Below, piece after piece: positions 8,489 to 15,874 of a stretch of 48,787 nucleotides of DNA. The stretch is taken from assembly GCA_021824625.1 (NCBI GenBank), contig JAKAKE010000036.1:1-48787 (forward strand), read 5' to 3'. A model generated the notes under the pieces. The model searched no databases. It saw nothing but the letters and a program-made list of their open reading frames with translations, and was not told the DNA's origin. Position 1 is the stretch's first letter. Each line of letters opens with the position of its first letter. The DNA is from Bacteroidota bacterium (GTDB lineage: Bacteria > Bacteroidota > Ignavibacteria > Kapaibacteriales > UBA2268). A program made the translations under genes and the position numbers.

Positions 8489-9271
8489 ATGAGCGAAAAT
8501 AATTATAAAAAGATATATGAGCAGTTCAGCACTCAGAGGGTAATTATTGCAGGTCCTTGTGCTGTGGAAACGAGTGAACAAATCAAAAGATTAGCCGGGA
8601 TATTAAAGAAACTCGGAATAAAATTTTTCCGTGCGGGTGCTTTTAAACCGAGAACATCTCCGAAAAATTTTCAGGGCTTGGGTATTGAAGGATTACAGTT
8701 AATCAGGAAAACGGCTGATGAAAATGGGTTATATGTTGTTTCTGAAATAATGGATAACGCCGAACTTGAGAATTGCTATAATTTGATAGACGTAATTCAA
8801 ATCGGCAGCAGAAGTATGGCTTCTTATGGTTTTCTGAAACTAATCGGAAAAGCTACTGCCAAAGACCAAAAGCCTGTTCTTTTGAAAAGGGGATTCAATG
8901 CCACGCTTCAGGAATTACTTTATGCGGCTGAATACATCAGCAACGAAGGGAATCCTAATATTATTCTCTGTCTGAGGGGTATAAGAACCTTCGAGCAGAT
9001 TGATTCAGCTATGAGATTCACCCCGGACCTTGCATCCATAATTGAATTGAAAGAAAAGACGGGGTTGCCTGTATTATTTGACCCATCCCATTCTTCGGGT
9101 GATGCGAAATACGTGGAACAGCTCTCTAAAGCGGCTCTCCTGCTTGGTGCAGACGGCTTACTCGTCGAAGTTCATGACGAACCTGAGAAAGCACTTTCAG
9201 ATGGCAAACAGGCTATACTGCCTGATGTATTGAAAGAGATAATTGAATTTAGTAAAATTTCTGAATTTTGA
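8489..9271 (+). CDS. 3-deoxy-7-phosphoheptulonate (DAHP) synthase, AroAI-beta/KDOPS-like type
   Basis: 260 residues. It catalyses the first shikimate step, PEP plus erythrose-4-phosphate to DAHP. Motifs: IIAGPCAVET at the N-terminus (PEP site), FRAGAFKPRTSPKNFQG, LLKRG, and FDPSHSSGD followed by VEVHDEP (metal-binding His and Glu). It is the short KDO8P-synthase-like form without an ACT or chorismate-mutase domain, so no built-in feedback domain is visible. PRTSPKNFQG distinguishes it from true KDO8P synthase. It is the first gene of a run in reaction order. Confidence 0.93.
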   Translation: MSENNYKKIYEQFSTQRVIIAGPCAVETSEQIKRLAGILKKLGIKFFRAGAFKPRTSPKNFQGLGIEGLQLIRKTADENGLYVVSEIMDNAELENCYNLIDVIQIGSRSMASYGFLKLIGKATAKDQKPVLLKRGFNATLQELLYAAEYISNEGNPNIILCLRGIRTFEQIDSAMRFTPDLASIIELKEKTGLPVLFDPSHSSGDAKYVEQLSKAALLLGADGLLVEVHDEPEKALSDGKQAILPDVLKEIIEFSKISEF

Positions 9272-9362
9272 ATTCAGAATGCTGAATTTATTTTAAATAT
9301 TCACACTGCCAATTCTTTTACTGATATTGTGGAAAAGACTAATAAGTACAGAGTGGTGCTAT

Positions 9363-9411
9363 GGATTCTGAAACAATCCCAATTTCGTGAGGACAAGGTC
9401 CGGAATGACAT
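9363..9411. repeat. B-type dispersed repeat upstream of aroB
   Basis: GGATTCTGAAACAA ... GGTCCGGAATGACATTC, an intergenic member of the repeat found in frame within aroB, aroA, the chorismatase gene and the aroE-aroK linker. An open frame from a GTG at 9387 passes through its end into aroB, which could mislead start prediction. Confidence 0.7.
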
Positions 9412-9425
9412 TCGAAAGAGGTAAC

Positions 9426-10478
9426 ATGCAAATAATCACACTTAAAACGATATCTGCCGAAACTAATATTTATGTTGGTTTGACCTTTGCTGATTTTAAA
9501 TCAAAGATAGAGGATATGCGGATTCTGAACCAAGTTCGGAATGACATTATTTCAGACATAACGATTATAACAGATTCAAATGTGAGAGCTATATATGGAA
9601 AGCACTTTTCGGAATTTAATGTCATTGAATTGAAGCCGGTGGAAGGAAGCAAATCATTAAATACAATTGAGAATATTTATCAGCAATTGCTTGAATACAA
9701 GATTGACAGGCATGGGTTAATTATTGGCATCGGGGGCGGTGTTGTTTGCGATATCTCCGGATTTGTTGCATCGACATATTTGCGGGGATTGCGATTTGGA
9801 TTTGTCGCATCTACATTGCTGGCTCAGGTTGATGCTGCGATAGGCGGAAAAAACGGAGTAAATTTTTTAAATTATAAAAATATTATTGGGACAATCACTC
9901 AACCTGAGTTTGTAATTTGCGATTCCAGGATGCTCGACACACTGCCGATTCAAGAGTACAGATGCGGCCTTGCAGAAATTGTTAAAACGGCTCTTGCAGG
10001 CAATAAAGATTTATTCACACTTTTAGAACTCAATATTGATTCAATAAATAATAAAGATAATTCTATTCTTAATAAAATTATTCTTGAGGCTATAAAATTC
10101 AAGGTGTCAATTATTGAACAGGATGAGAAAGACAAGGGAATAAGGCAAATCCTGAATTTGGGCCATACTTTTGCACATGCGATAGAAAGTAATACGGGTA
10201 TGTCACACGGTGAGACTGTTTCGATTGGACTGTGCAAGTCTGCTGAAATCTCAGTAAAAATGGGATTCCTGAATAATTCCGTATATGGCAGAATAAAATC
10301 ACTTCTAAATAAATTCAATCTGCCGATTGAAACGAAACTTAGTTTTGAAGAGATGCTTCCTGCAATGATGAAGGATAAGAAAAGAGATGATGATAAAATA
10401 AATATTATTCTAATTAAAGATATTGGAGAACCAATAATTCATAAGTTTAATTCTGAGGAATTAAATAAATTATTTTAG
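9426..10478 (+). CDS. aroB: 3-dehydroquinate synthase
   Basis: 350 residues from the ATG at 9426, preceded by GAAAGAGG as a possible Shine-Dalgarno; an upstream GTG at 9387 lies in repeat sequence and is unlikely. The enzyme cyclises DAHP to 3-dehydroquinate using NAD and a divalent metal. Motifs: IGIGGGVVCDISGFVASTYLRG (NAD-binding glycine loop), LLAQVDAAIGGKNGVN, GLAEIVKTAL (metal Glu), LNLGHTFAHAIE and SHGETVSIG (metal histidines). An extra MRILNQVRND at about 31-41, between the first strand and the DITIITDSNV strand, comes from a dispersed repeat. It ends 5 bp before aroD. Confidence 0.95.
   Translation: MQIITLKTISAETNIYVGLTFADFKSKIEDMRILNQVRNDIISDITIITDSNVRAIYGKHFSEFNVIELKPVEGSKSLNTIENIYQQLLEYKIDRHGLIIGIGGGVVCDISGFVASTYLRGLRFGFVASTLLAQVDAAIGGKNGVNFLNYKNIIGTITQPEFVICDSRMLDTLPIQEYRCGLAEIVKTALAGNKDLFTLLELNIDSINNKDNSILNKIILEAIKFKVSIIEQDEKDKGIRQILNLGHTFAHAIESNTGMSHGETVSIGLCKSAEISVKMGFLNNSVYGRIKSLLNKFNLPIETKLSFEEMLPAMMKDKKRDDDKINIILIKDIGEPIIHKFNSEELNKLF
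9517..9547. repeat. In-frame B-type repeat inside aroB
   Basis: GCGGATTCTGAACCAAGTTC then GGAATGACATT, read as RILNQVRND. It nearly matches the right half of the repeat in the aroE-aroK linker (ILNKVQND). Confidence 0.75.
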
Positions 10479-10483
10479 AATTT

Positions 10484-11137
10484 ATGGATAAAATATGTGT
10501 CAGCATATTTGCAAATGACTTTAACTTCTGCATAGAGGTAGTAATGAAATATGAATTTGTTGAGTTGAGACTCGACAAAGGACAACTGAATAACGCCCAA
10601 ATTGGAGAAATCATAACTGCCGGAAAAAATATTATTGCAACTTGCAGGGCTGGTTTTATCCCGGATGAAAACCGATTTGATACCTTGCTGTCAGCAATAA
10701 ATCAGGGAACCGAATATATTGATATTGAACATGAGTTCGAGTCAGGATTTAAAAATAAACTTATTGAAGCAGCTAAGAAGAAAGGGTGTAAAATTATAAA
10801 CTCATATCACAATTATGATGTAACACCCTGCTTTAATGAATTATTAAAAATAGCAAAATCATTAGAAAATAATTGTGTTATTATAAAGATTGCCTGCAAG
10901 GTAAATTCACGTGATGATTTAATTAATTTAATGACTTTGTATAAAGAATTTGAACCGGGGAAATTGATTTCTTTGGGATTGGGTGATATGGGTAGAATAT
11001 CAAGAGTAGCTGCAATATTCTTGGGTGCCCCGTTCTCTTATGCTTCTGTAAAAAATGGTTTGGAAACCGCCGAAGGACTGCTCGAATATGAAAACTTGAA
11101 ATACATTCTGGATGGGTTAGAATTTGGGAGATTATAA
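10484..11137 (+). CDS. aroD: Type I 3-dehydroquinate dehydratase
   Basis: 217 residues, a normal length for the class I TIM-barrel enzyme that dehydrates 3-dehydroquinate via a Schiff base. Visible residues: VELRLD near the N-terminus, catalytic His in NSYHNYD (about H109), Schiff-base Lys in VIIKIA (about K135), and SLGLGDMGRISR toward the end. It starts 5 bp after aroB and overlaps the aroE-aroK start by 14 bp, implying one transcript and coupled translation. No repeat insertion is seen. Confidence 0.95.
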   Translation: MDKICVSIFANDFNFCIEVVMKYEFVELRLDKGQLNNAQIGEIITAGKNIIATCRAGFIPDENRFDTLLSAINQGTEYIDIEHEFESGFKNKLIEAAKKKGCKIINSYHNYDVTPCFNELLKIAKSLENNCVIIKIACKVNSRDDLINLMTLYKEFEPGKLISLGLGDMGRISRVAAIFLGAPFSYASVKNGLETAEGLLEYENLKYILDGLEFGRL

Positions 11138-12521
11138 AATATTCGCAGTGTGCGGCAGGCCCATCCTGCATAGTAAAAGCCCTCAAATTTTCAGAATGAT
11201 TTTCAACGGCATGAACTTTCCTGCTTGTTATACAAGAATTGCTTCTGACAATCCACAGGAGATTTTATCAATTGCTGAAGAATTGGGAATAGCCGGATTG
11301 AATGTTACATCTCCTTTCAAAGCTGAAATGTTTAAACTGATTAATGATTGTGATGATGATTCTAAGGCTATTGGAGCAGTAAATACTATTTTATTCCGGG
11401 AAGATAATCCCCCTGTGTCCCCCTTTATTAAAGGGAGAAAATATGGATTTAACACTGATGTATATGGTGTGGTTGAAACTTTGAAGCAAAATGAGATTGG
11501 TTTAGATAATAAAGAGTGTCTTATTGCCGGTTATGGTAATGCCGCCGGTGCTGTGGCTTACGGAATAAAAAAAGAATGGAAAAATGCTAAAATTTATGTT
11601 ACTGGAAGGTCAAAAGAAAAAGCAAAGGAATTTGCAGAGAATTTTGAAAGAAATTCGGTAATCCCCATTAGTCCCCCTTTAGAAAATGGGGAAATAATGA
11701 AATCTTATTTGATTATATCAGCAATTCCTCGAAATGCGTATGTTGATATCAATGAGTATTTGGAAGGTTGTGAATATTACATGGATGCTGCCTATCCCGA
11801 TTCTCTTATGTCAAGAGAAGCGAAAAAATATAGTTGTAAAATAATACAAGGTGAGGAATGGCTGATTAATCAGGCATTGGCATCCTTTAAAATTTTTACA
11901 GGAAAAGAGATTCTTCGCTTCGCCCGGAATGACAGCAATGAATGGATTCTTAACAAAGTTCAGAATGACAATAAAAAGAATATTTTGTTAACAGGTTTTT
12001 CAGGTTCTGGAAAAACATCAATTGGAAATATTCTTTCAGAAAAGCTTGGCTTCTTGTATTTTGATACTGATAAATTAATTGAGGAACTTGAAAATTTAAG
12101 CATTAATGAAATATTTAAAAACAAAGGCGAAGCTCATTTCCGAAATATTGAAAATGAAGTACTCGAGAGACTTTGTAAGATAAAAAATGCAGTTATTTCT
12201 TGCGGTGGTGGAACGCTGTGTAATATTGAAACTAATAATGAAGATAAAATAATCCCCCCGAATCCTCCTTTAATTAGGGGGGAAAACCTTGTCGTTTGGC
12301 TTCATACACCCTTAGAAAAATGTTTAAAAAGGATTGATACAAAGTATAAGCCGATGCTATATTCTAAAAGTAGGGAAGAAATTGAGAAATTATATAATGA
12401 AAGGAAATATTTATATTGTAAGTCATCTGATTTGCTTGTAGCAAATACTGTCGAACCTTTAAAAGCTGTAGAGAATATTTTATATGAGATGAAAATGATT
12501 GAAAATTATTCTGAATTCTGA
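11124..12521 (+). CDS. aroEK: Shikimate dehydrogenase-shikimate kinase fusion
   Basis: 465 residues. The start is a TTG at 11124: an in-frame stop (TAG at 11118) lies just upstream and the AroE motif CGRPILHSKSPQIF follows at once. Residues 1-260 are AroE (NVTSPFK substrate loop, GAVNT, GYGNAAGAV nucleotide loop, and INQALASF near the end). Residues 285-460 are AroK (GFSGSGKTSIG Walker A, DTDKLIE, FRNIE, SCGGGT, KPML). Four repeat-derived insertions occur: about 94-106, 178-191, the linker 261-285 (EILRFARND...ILNKVQND), and 375-388. The two enzymes catalyse consecutive steps, dehydroshikimate to shikimate to shikimate-3-phosphate. A stop between the domains is absent, so the fusion is real unless a sequencing error hides one. 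Confidence 0.93.
   Translation: MGDYKIFAVCGRPILHSKSPQIFRMIFNGMNFPACYTRIASDNPQEILSIAEELGIAGLNVTSPFKAEMFKLINDCDDDSKAIGAVNTILFREDNPPVSPFIKGRKYGFNTDVYGVVETLKQNEIGLDNKECLIAGYGNAAGAVAYGIKKEWKNAKIYVTGRSKEKAKEFAENFERNSVIPISPPLENGEIMKSYLIISAIPRNAYVDINEYLEGCEYYMDAAYPDSLMSREAKKYSCKIIQGEEWLINQALASFKIFTGKEILRFARNDSNEWILNKVQNDNKKNILLTGFSGSGKTSIGNILSEKLGFLYFDTDKLIEELENLSINEIFKNKGEAHFRNIENEVLERLCKIKNAVISCGGGTLCNIETNNEDKIIPPNPPLIRGENLVVWLHTPLEKCLKRIDTKYKPMLYSKSREEIEKLYNERKYLYCKSSDLLVANTVEPLKAVENILYEMKMIENYSEF
11405..11440. repeat. In-frame palindromic repeat in the aroE part (copy 1)
   Basis: AATCCCCCTGTGTCCCCCTT then TATTAAAGGGAGAAAA, read as NPPVSPFIKGRK, placed just before YGFNTD, a conserved AroE block. 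The arms CCCCCTTT and AAAGGGAG form the inverted repeat. Confidence 0.75.
11659..11694. repeat. In-frame palindromic repeat in the aroE part (copy 2)
   Basis: TAATCCCCATTAGTCCCCCT then TTAGAAAATGGGGAAA, read as VIPISPPLENGEI. CCCCATT and AATGGGG are complementary arms. Confidence 0.75.
11908..11972. repeat. Double B-type repeat forming the AroE-AroK linker
   Basis: Two adjacent copies: GATTCTTCGCTTCGCCCGGA-ATGAC (11909-11933) and GGATTCTTAACAAAGTTCAG-AATGAC (11944-11969). They encode ILRFARND and ILNKVQND and fill nearly the whole gap between the last AroE helix and the first AroK strand. Confidence 0.8.
12250..12286. repeat. In-frame palindromic repeat in the aroK part
   Basis: CCCCCC at 12254-12259 pairs with GGGGGG at 12277-12282 around AATCCTCCTTTAATTA. 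It is read as PPNPPLIRGEN, inserted before VVWLHTP, the strand that normally follows closely after the GGG loop of shikimate kinase. Confidence 0.78.
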
Positions 12522-12766
12522 ATTGAAAAAAGAATAAAGAATGTCATTCTGAACCTTGTCCTTACGAAAGTGGGGATCTGTTCAGAATCAAAAAATATTA
12601 TATAATGTCTAATTGAAAATCTGTCATACTTAGCTGAGTCGAAGTATGACAACCTTGTCCTAATCAGTCTTCGACATTGCTCAGACTGACATAATGTGTA
12701 AATTACAATTAGACTCAATATAATAACATATTCAATTGAAAAATAATTAATTGATAATTAAATGAG
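12522..12766. repeat. Intergenic cluster of dispersed repeats between aroEK and aroA
   Basis: 245 bp without a gene. A B-type repeat lies in reverse orientation at 12541-12590 (GTCATTCTGAACCTTGTCC ... TTCAGAATC). Two hairpins follow: GTCATACTT/AAGTATGAC (12623-12631 with 12642-12650) and TCAGTCT/AGACTGA (12664-12670 with 12683-12689). The hairpins could act as an attenuator or stabilise RNA ends within the operon. Confidence 0.65.
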
Positions 12767-14032
12767 TTGGATAAAATAATTAGAAATAGTGTTATTCAAG
12801 GTCATATTGATGCTCCAGCATCGAAAAGCATGACTATAAGGGCTTTGGCGGCGGCTTCGTTGAGTCCGGGAGAATCCATTATATCTGATTATTCAACTTG
12901 TGATGATGCTCTTGCGGCTCTTGATATTATTAAGGCTTTGGGAAGCGAGATTAATAAGAATGAAAAAATCATAAAGGTTATCGGAGGGAAGATTCATAAC
13001 ATTGGTAAAGATTCTTCGACTTCGAGCAGAATGACATTGAATTGCCGGGAATCTGCTTTTTGCCTGAGATTGTTTTCTGCAATTGCTTCTGTTTATGCTC
13101 TTGCGTTTGAACTTGTAGCCGAAAAGTCTCTGCTACAGCGAAGAACAAAATATATAGATGATGTTTTAATTGAACTTGGTGCAGAATGTATAACTAATAA
13201 TGGATATCCTCCAATAAAAATTCAAGGACATCTCATCGGTGGAAATATAAAACTTGATGGTTCAAATAGCTCTCAGTTTTTAAGTGGATTATTGTTCAGC
13301 CTTCCTCTCGCAAAGAATGATTCCACAATTGAAGTTACTAATCTGAAAAGCAAGCCATACATTGATTTGACAATGGATGTTTTATCGAAATTCGGAATTG
13401 AAATTCAGAATGAGAATTATGAATTATTTAAAATCAAGGGGGAACAAAGTTACAGCCCGGCTAATTTGAAAATTGAGGGGGACTGGAGCTGTGCTTCTAA
13501 TTTTCTTGTTGCGGGTGCAATCAATGGTGAAATAGAAATCGGTAATCTGAGACTCGATTCACTACAAGGTGATAAAGCGATTATTGATTTGTTATCCGAT
13601 ATTGGTGCAGAAGTAACACCATCGGATAATACGATAAAAGTTTGTTCAAAGGAGTTAAGACAATTTGAATTTGATGCAGGAGATAGGCCCGACCTTGTTC
13701 CTATTCTTACTGTTCTTGGTTGTTTCTGCGAAGGTGAATCAATCATTTCTGATATATCGAGACTTACCGGTAAGGAATCATCCAGAGCGGAGATAATAGC
13801 AAAAGAACTAAATTCACTTGGAGCAAAAATCAAGTTAGATGAAGATTGCTTGAGAATTGAAAAATCCCTATTACACGGGGGCAATGTAAATTCACATGGC
13901 GACCATAGAATAGCAATGGCTCTTGCTGTAGCAGGTTTATCGGTTTCAGAAACTGTTATTATTGAGAATGTAGAATGTGTAAGTAAATCCTATCCCGATT
14001 TTTGGGAGGATTTTGAAAAAGTAACACAATAA
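12767..14032 (+). CDS. aroA: 3-phosphoshikimate 1-carboxyvinyltransferase (EPSP synthase)
   Basis: 421 residues, normal length. The start is a TTG at 12767: an in-frame stop lies at 12755-12757 and the nearby ATG at 12762 is out of frame and ends at once. The enzyme adds the enolpyruvyl group of PEP to shikimate-3-phosphate. Motifs: APASKSMTIRALAAASLSPG (Lys and Ser of the S3P site), NCRESAFCLRLF, LDGSNSSQFLSGLLFSLPL, GDWSCASNFL, DAGDRPDLVPIL and SHGDHRIAMALAVAG. Residues about 82-90 (DSSTSSRMT) come from a B-type repeat, which lies immediately before the conserved NCRESA block. Confidence 0.94.
   Translation: MDKIIRNSVIQGHIDAPASKSMTIRALAAASLSPGESIISDYSTCDDALAALDIIKALGSEINKNEKIIKVIGGKIHNIGKDSSTSSRMTLNCRESAFCLRLFSAIASVYALAFELVAEKSLLQRRTKYIDDVLIELGAECITNNGYPPIKIQGHLIGGNIKLDGSNSSQFLSGLLFSLPLAKNDSTIEVTNLKSKPYIDLTMDVLSKFGIEIQNENYELFKIKGEQSYSPANLKIEGDWSCASNFLVAGAINGEIEIGNLRLDSLQGDKAIIDLLSDIGAEVTPSDNTIKVCSKELRQFEFDAGDRPDLVPILTVLGCFCEGESIISDISRLTGKESSRAEIIAKELNSLGAKIKLDEDCLRIEKSLLHGGNVNSHGDHRIAMALAVAGLSVSETVIIENVECVSKSYPDFWEDFEKVTQ
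13010..13036. repeat. In-frame B-type repeat inside aroA
   Basis: GATTCTTCGACTTCGAGCAG then AATGACA, read here in a third frame as DSSTSSRMT. In aroEK the same sequence type is read ILRFARND, and in the chorismatase gene FFDYPQND. Confidence 0.75.
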
Positions 14033-14102
14033 TAATTTTGAATTTTAAATGATAGTTGGATAAATTTGAAAATTATGTGAATTGAACCTAATAAGGAAAA
14101 TC

Positions 14103-15095
14103 ATGAATACATTCGGAAGAATTTTCAGAATAAATATATTTGGTGAATCGCATGGGCAGGGACTTGGTGTGATTGTGGACGGATGTCCTCCCGGGATAAA
14201 ACTAACAGTAGATGATTTTACTGATGATATCGCAAGGAGAAATCCCGATGCAATTGGTACAACTCCCCGTAAGGAAAAAGATATTCCTGAGATTGTATCA
14301 GGCTTGTTTAATGACCTAACAACAGGTGCACCAATCATGATTTTGTTCAGGAATGAAGATGTGCAAAGTGCTGAGTATAGTAAATATGCAGATATGCCCA
14401 GACCGGGGCATGCTGATTTCGTTGCTTCAAAAAAATATAAAGGATTTAATGATTACCGCGGTGGCGGTATGTTTTCGGGCAGATTGACTCTTCCTCTGAT
14501 TGCTGCCGGTGTTATTGCAAAAAAAATTATCGCACCTGTTAACATAAATGCTAAATTAATTTCGGCGGGTGGTTTTGAAAATATCGAAGAAGCAATCAGA
14601 CAGGCAGAGATGGATAATGACAGTATTGGCGGTGTCATTGAGTGTGTTGCCGAGAATGTTCCAATTGGTTTGGGAGAGCCATTCTTTGATGGAACAGAGT
14701 CACTAATCAGCCATATCATTTTTTCTGTACCGGGTGTTAAAGCAGTTGAGTTTGGTGCCGGAATAAAGGCCGGTGAAATGAAAGGTTCAGAATTTAATGA
14801 TATATATATAAGCAAAGATGGAAAAACCCAAACAAATAATGCAGGAGGCGTAAGTGGGCGTCTGACTAATGGGAATGACTTAATTCTGAGAGTAACATTC
14901 CGTCCTCCGTCAAGCATTGGAAAATCCCAAAAGACTTTGAATTTTGCAACAGGACATGAATATGAATTACAAATTAAGGGAAGGCATGATGTATGCTTTG
15001 CACGTAGAACACCTGCTATTGTCGAGGCGGCTGTGGCGATTGCGTTAGCCGATATGAAGTTAATTCACAATTCACAATTCACAATTAATAATTAA
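14103..15095 (+). CDS. aroC: Chorismate synthase
   Basis: 330 residues from the ATG at 14103, preceded by AAGGA at about 14092-14096; a TTG at 14082 is in frame but less likely. It eliminates phosphate from EPSP to give chorismate using reduced FMN. Motifs: FGESHGQGLGVIVDGCPPG, RRNPDAIGTTPRKEKD, GHADFVASKKY, GFNDYRGGGMFSGRLT, NAGGVSGRLTNG, FRPPSSIGKSQKT and GRHDVCFARRTPAIVEAA. The last nine residues (HNSQFTINN) come from an ATTCACA repeat and extend past the usual end. It is the seventh and last pathway step and the last aro gene of the cluster. Confidence 0.96.
   Translation: MNTFGRIFRINIFGESHGQGLGVIVDGCPPGIKLTVDDFTDDIARRNPDAIGTTPRKEKDIPEIVSGLFNDLTTGAPIMILFRNEDVQSAEYSKYADMPRPGHADFVASKKYKGFNDYRGGGMFSGRLTLPLIAAGVIAKKIIAPVNINAKLISAGGFENIEEAIRQAEMDNDSIGGVIECVAENVPIGLGEPFFDGTESLISHIIFSVPGVKAVEFGAGIKAGEMKGSEFNDIYISKDGKTQTNNAGGVSGRLTNGNDLILRVTFRPPSSIGKSQKTLNFATGHEYELQIKGRHDVCFARRTPAIVEAAVAIALADMKLIHNSQFTINN
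15061..15093. repeat. ATTCACA tandem repeat at the aroC 3' end
   Basis: Three ATTCACA units in a row (15063-15083), translated as the final residues of AroC. Similar simple repeats are intergenic elsewhere, so the aroC frame probably ran into one after losing its original stop. Confidence 0.6.
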
Positions 15096-15111
15096 ATATG
15101 TTAAATCATTT

Positions 15112-15873
15112 ATGAACGATAAATCCTATAATATAATTAAGATCAGTTTTTATATCATCTTACTTTTTTTTTCATCTCCCGCTTTTGCTTCGGATGGAAT
15201 AAAATTTAATAATGTTGAAGATAAGATTGAATATTATAAAAACAGGTATGGTGCAAAGTGTCTTAATGATAAAATCACCGATAATTTTGGTAATGGCTAT
15301 GAAGCATTGTATGGAACACGTAACATGCGGACAATTCTTTATGGCATCGCTTACAGGGGCGGTGCGAATAATTTTTATCATAAAAGCTGCAAAAGGGATA
15401 ATCATAATCCACTGCCTGAAGATGGATTAATCAATCTCGCCCAAGAAGGCTTTTCTACTGCTGTTTATCTGTACTCAATAAATTATGACAGCTCTAAGCA
15501 TGAAGTTGTTAATATACAAACCAAAGATACATTGAAATATCTTAATCTGACAGGTTCAAAAAGAAAAACTCTAAGAAAAGTTTTGGAACTTGTTGCTGAC
15601 GTAATAAATAATCCCGATAAGGGTCCCATCTACTTTCACTGCTGGAACGGCTGGCATCAGTCGGGATTAATTTCTGCTGTGATTTTAATGCAATTTTGTG
15701 GTTATTCAAATGAAAAAGCATTAGATTACTGGCTCGAAAATACTGATGGTGTGAACAAGGGGTATGAGAATGTAAAATCACAAATTAAAAACTTCAATCC
15801 TTTTGACGATTTAAAAATTGATAATAAAACTCAATCTATGATTTGTCCCTGCGAACAAAATATGAACAAATAA
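15112..15873 (+). CDS. Secreted tyrosine-phosphatase-like protein lacking the catalytic arginine
   Basis: 253 residues. Residues 1-26 are a signal peptide (hydrophobic run, then SSPAFAS cleavage-like site). The region FHCWNGWHQSGLISAVILMQFCG resembles the HCx5R(S/T) phosphatase loop followed by its helix, but the Arg position is Gln (HCWNGWHQS). The earlier TVAYLYSINYD/LNLTGS part fits a DSP-like fold with the general-acid region unclear. Without the Arg it may not be a standard phosphatase; it could bind phospho-ligands or have other chemistry. It lies 16 bp after aroC and one base before the GNAT gene on the same strand. Function unknown. Confidence 0.65.
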   Translation: MNDKSYNIIKISFYIILLFFSSPAFASDGIKFNNVEDKIEYYKNRYGAKCLNDKITDNFGNGYEALYGTRNMRTILYGIAYRGGANNFYHKSCKRDNHNPLPEDGLINLAQEGFSTAVYLYSINYDSSKHEVVNIQTKDTLKYLNLTGSKRKTLRKVLELVADVINNPDKGPIYFHCWNGWHQSGLISAVILMQFCGYSNEKALDYWLENTDGVNKGYENVKSQIKNFNPFDDLKIDNKTQSMICPCEQNMNK

Positions 15874-15874
15874 T

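Noticed and set aside
9387-9425. Upstream start for aroB
   Set aside because: The extension lies in a dispersed repeat and is absent from typical AroB; ATG at 9426 has a better context.
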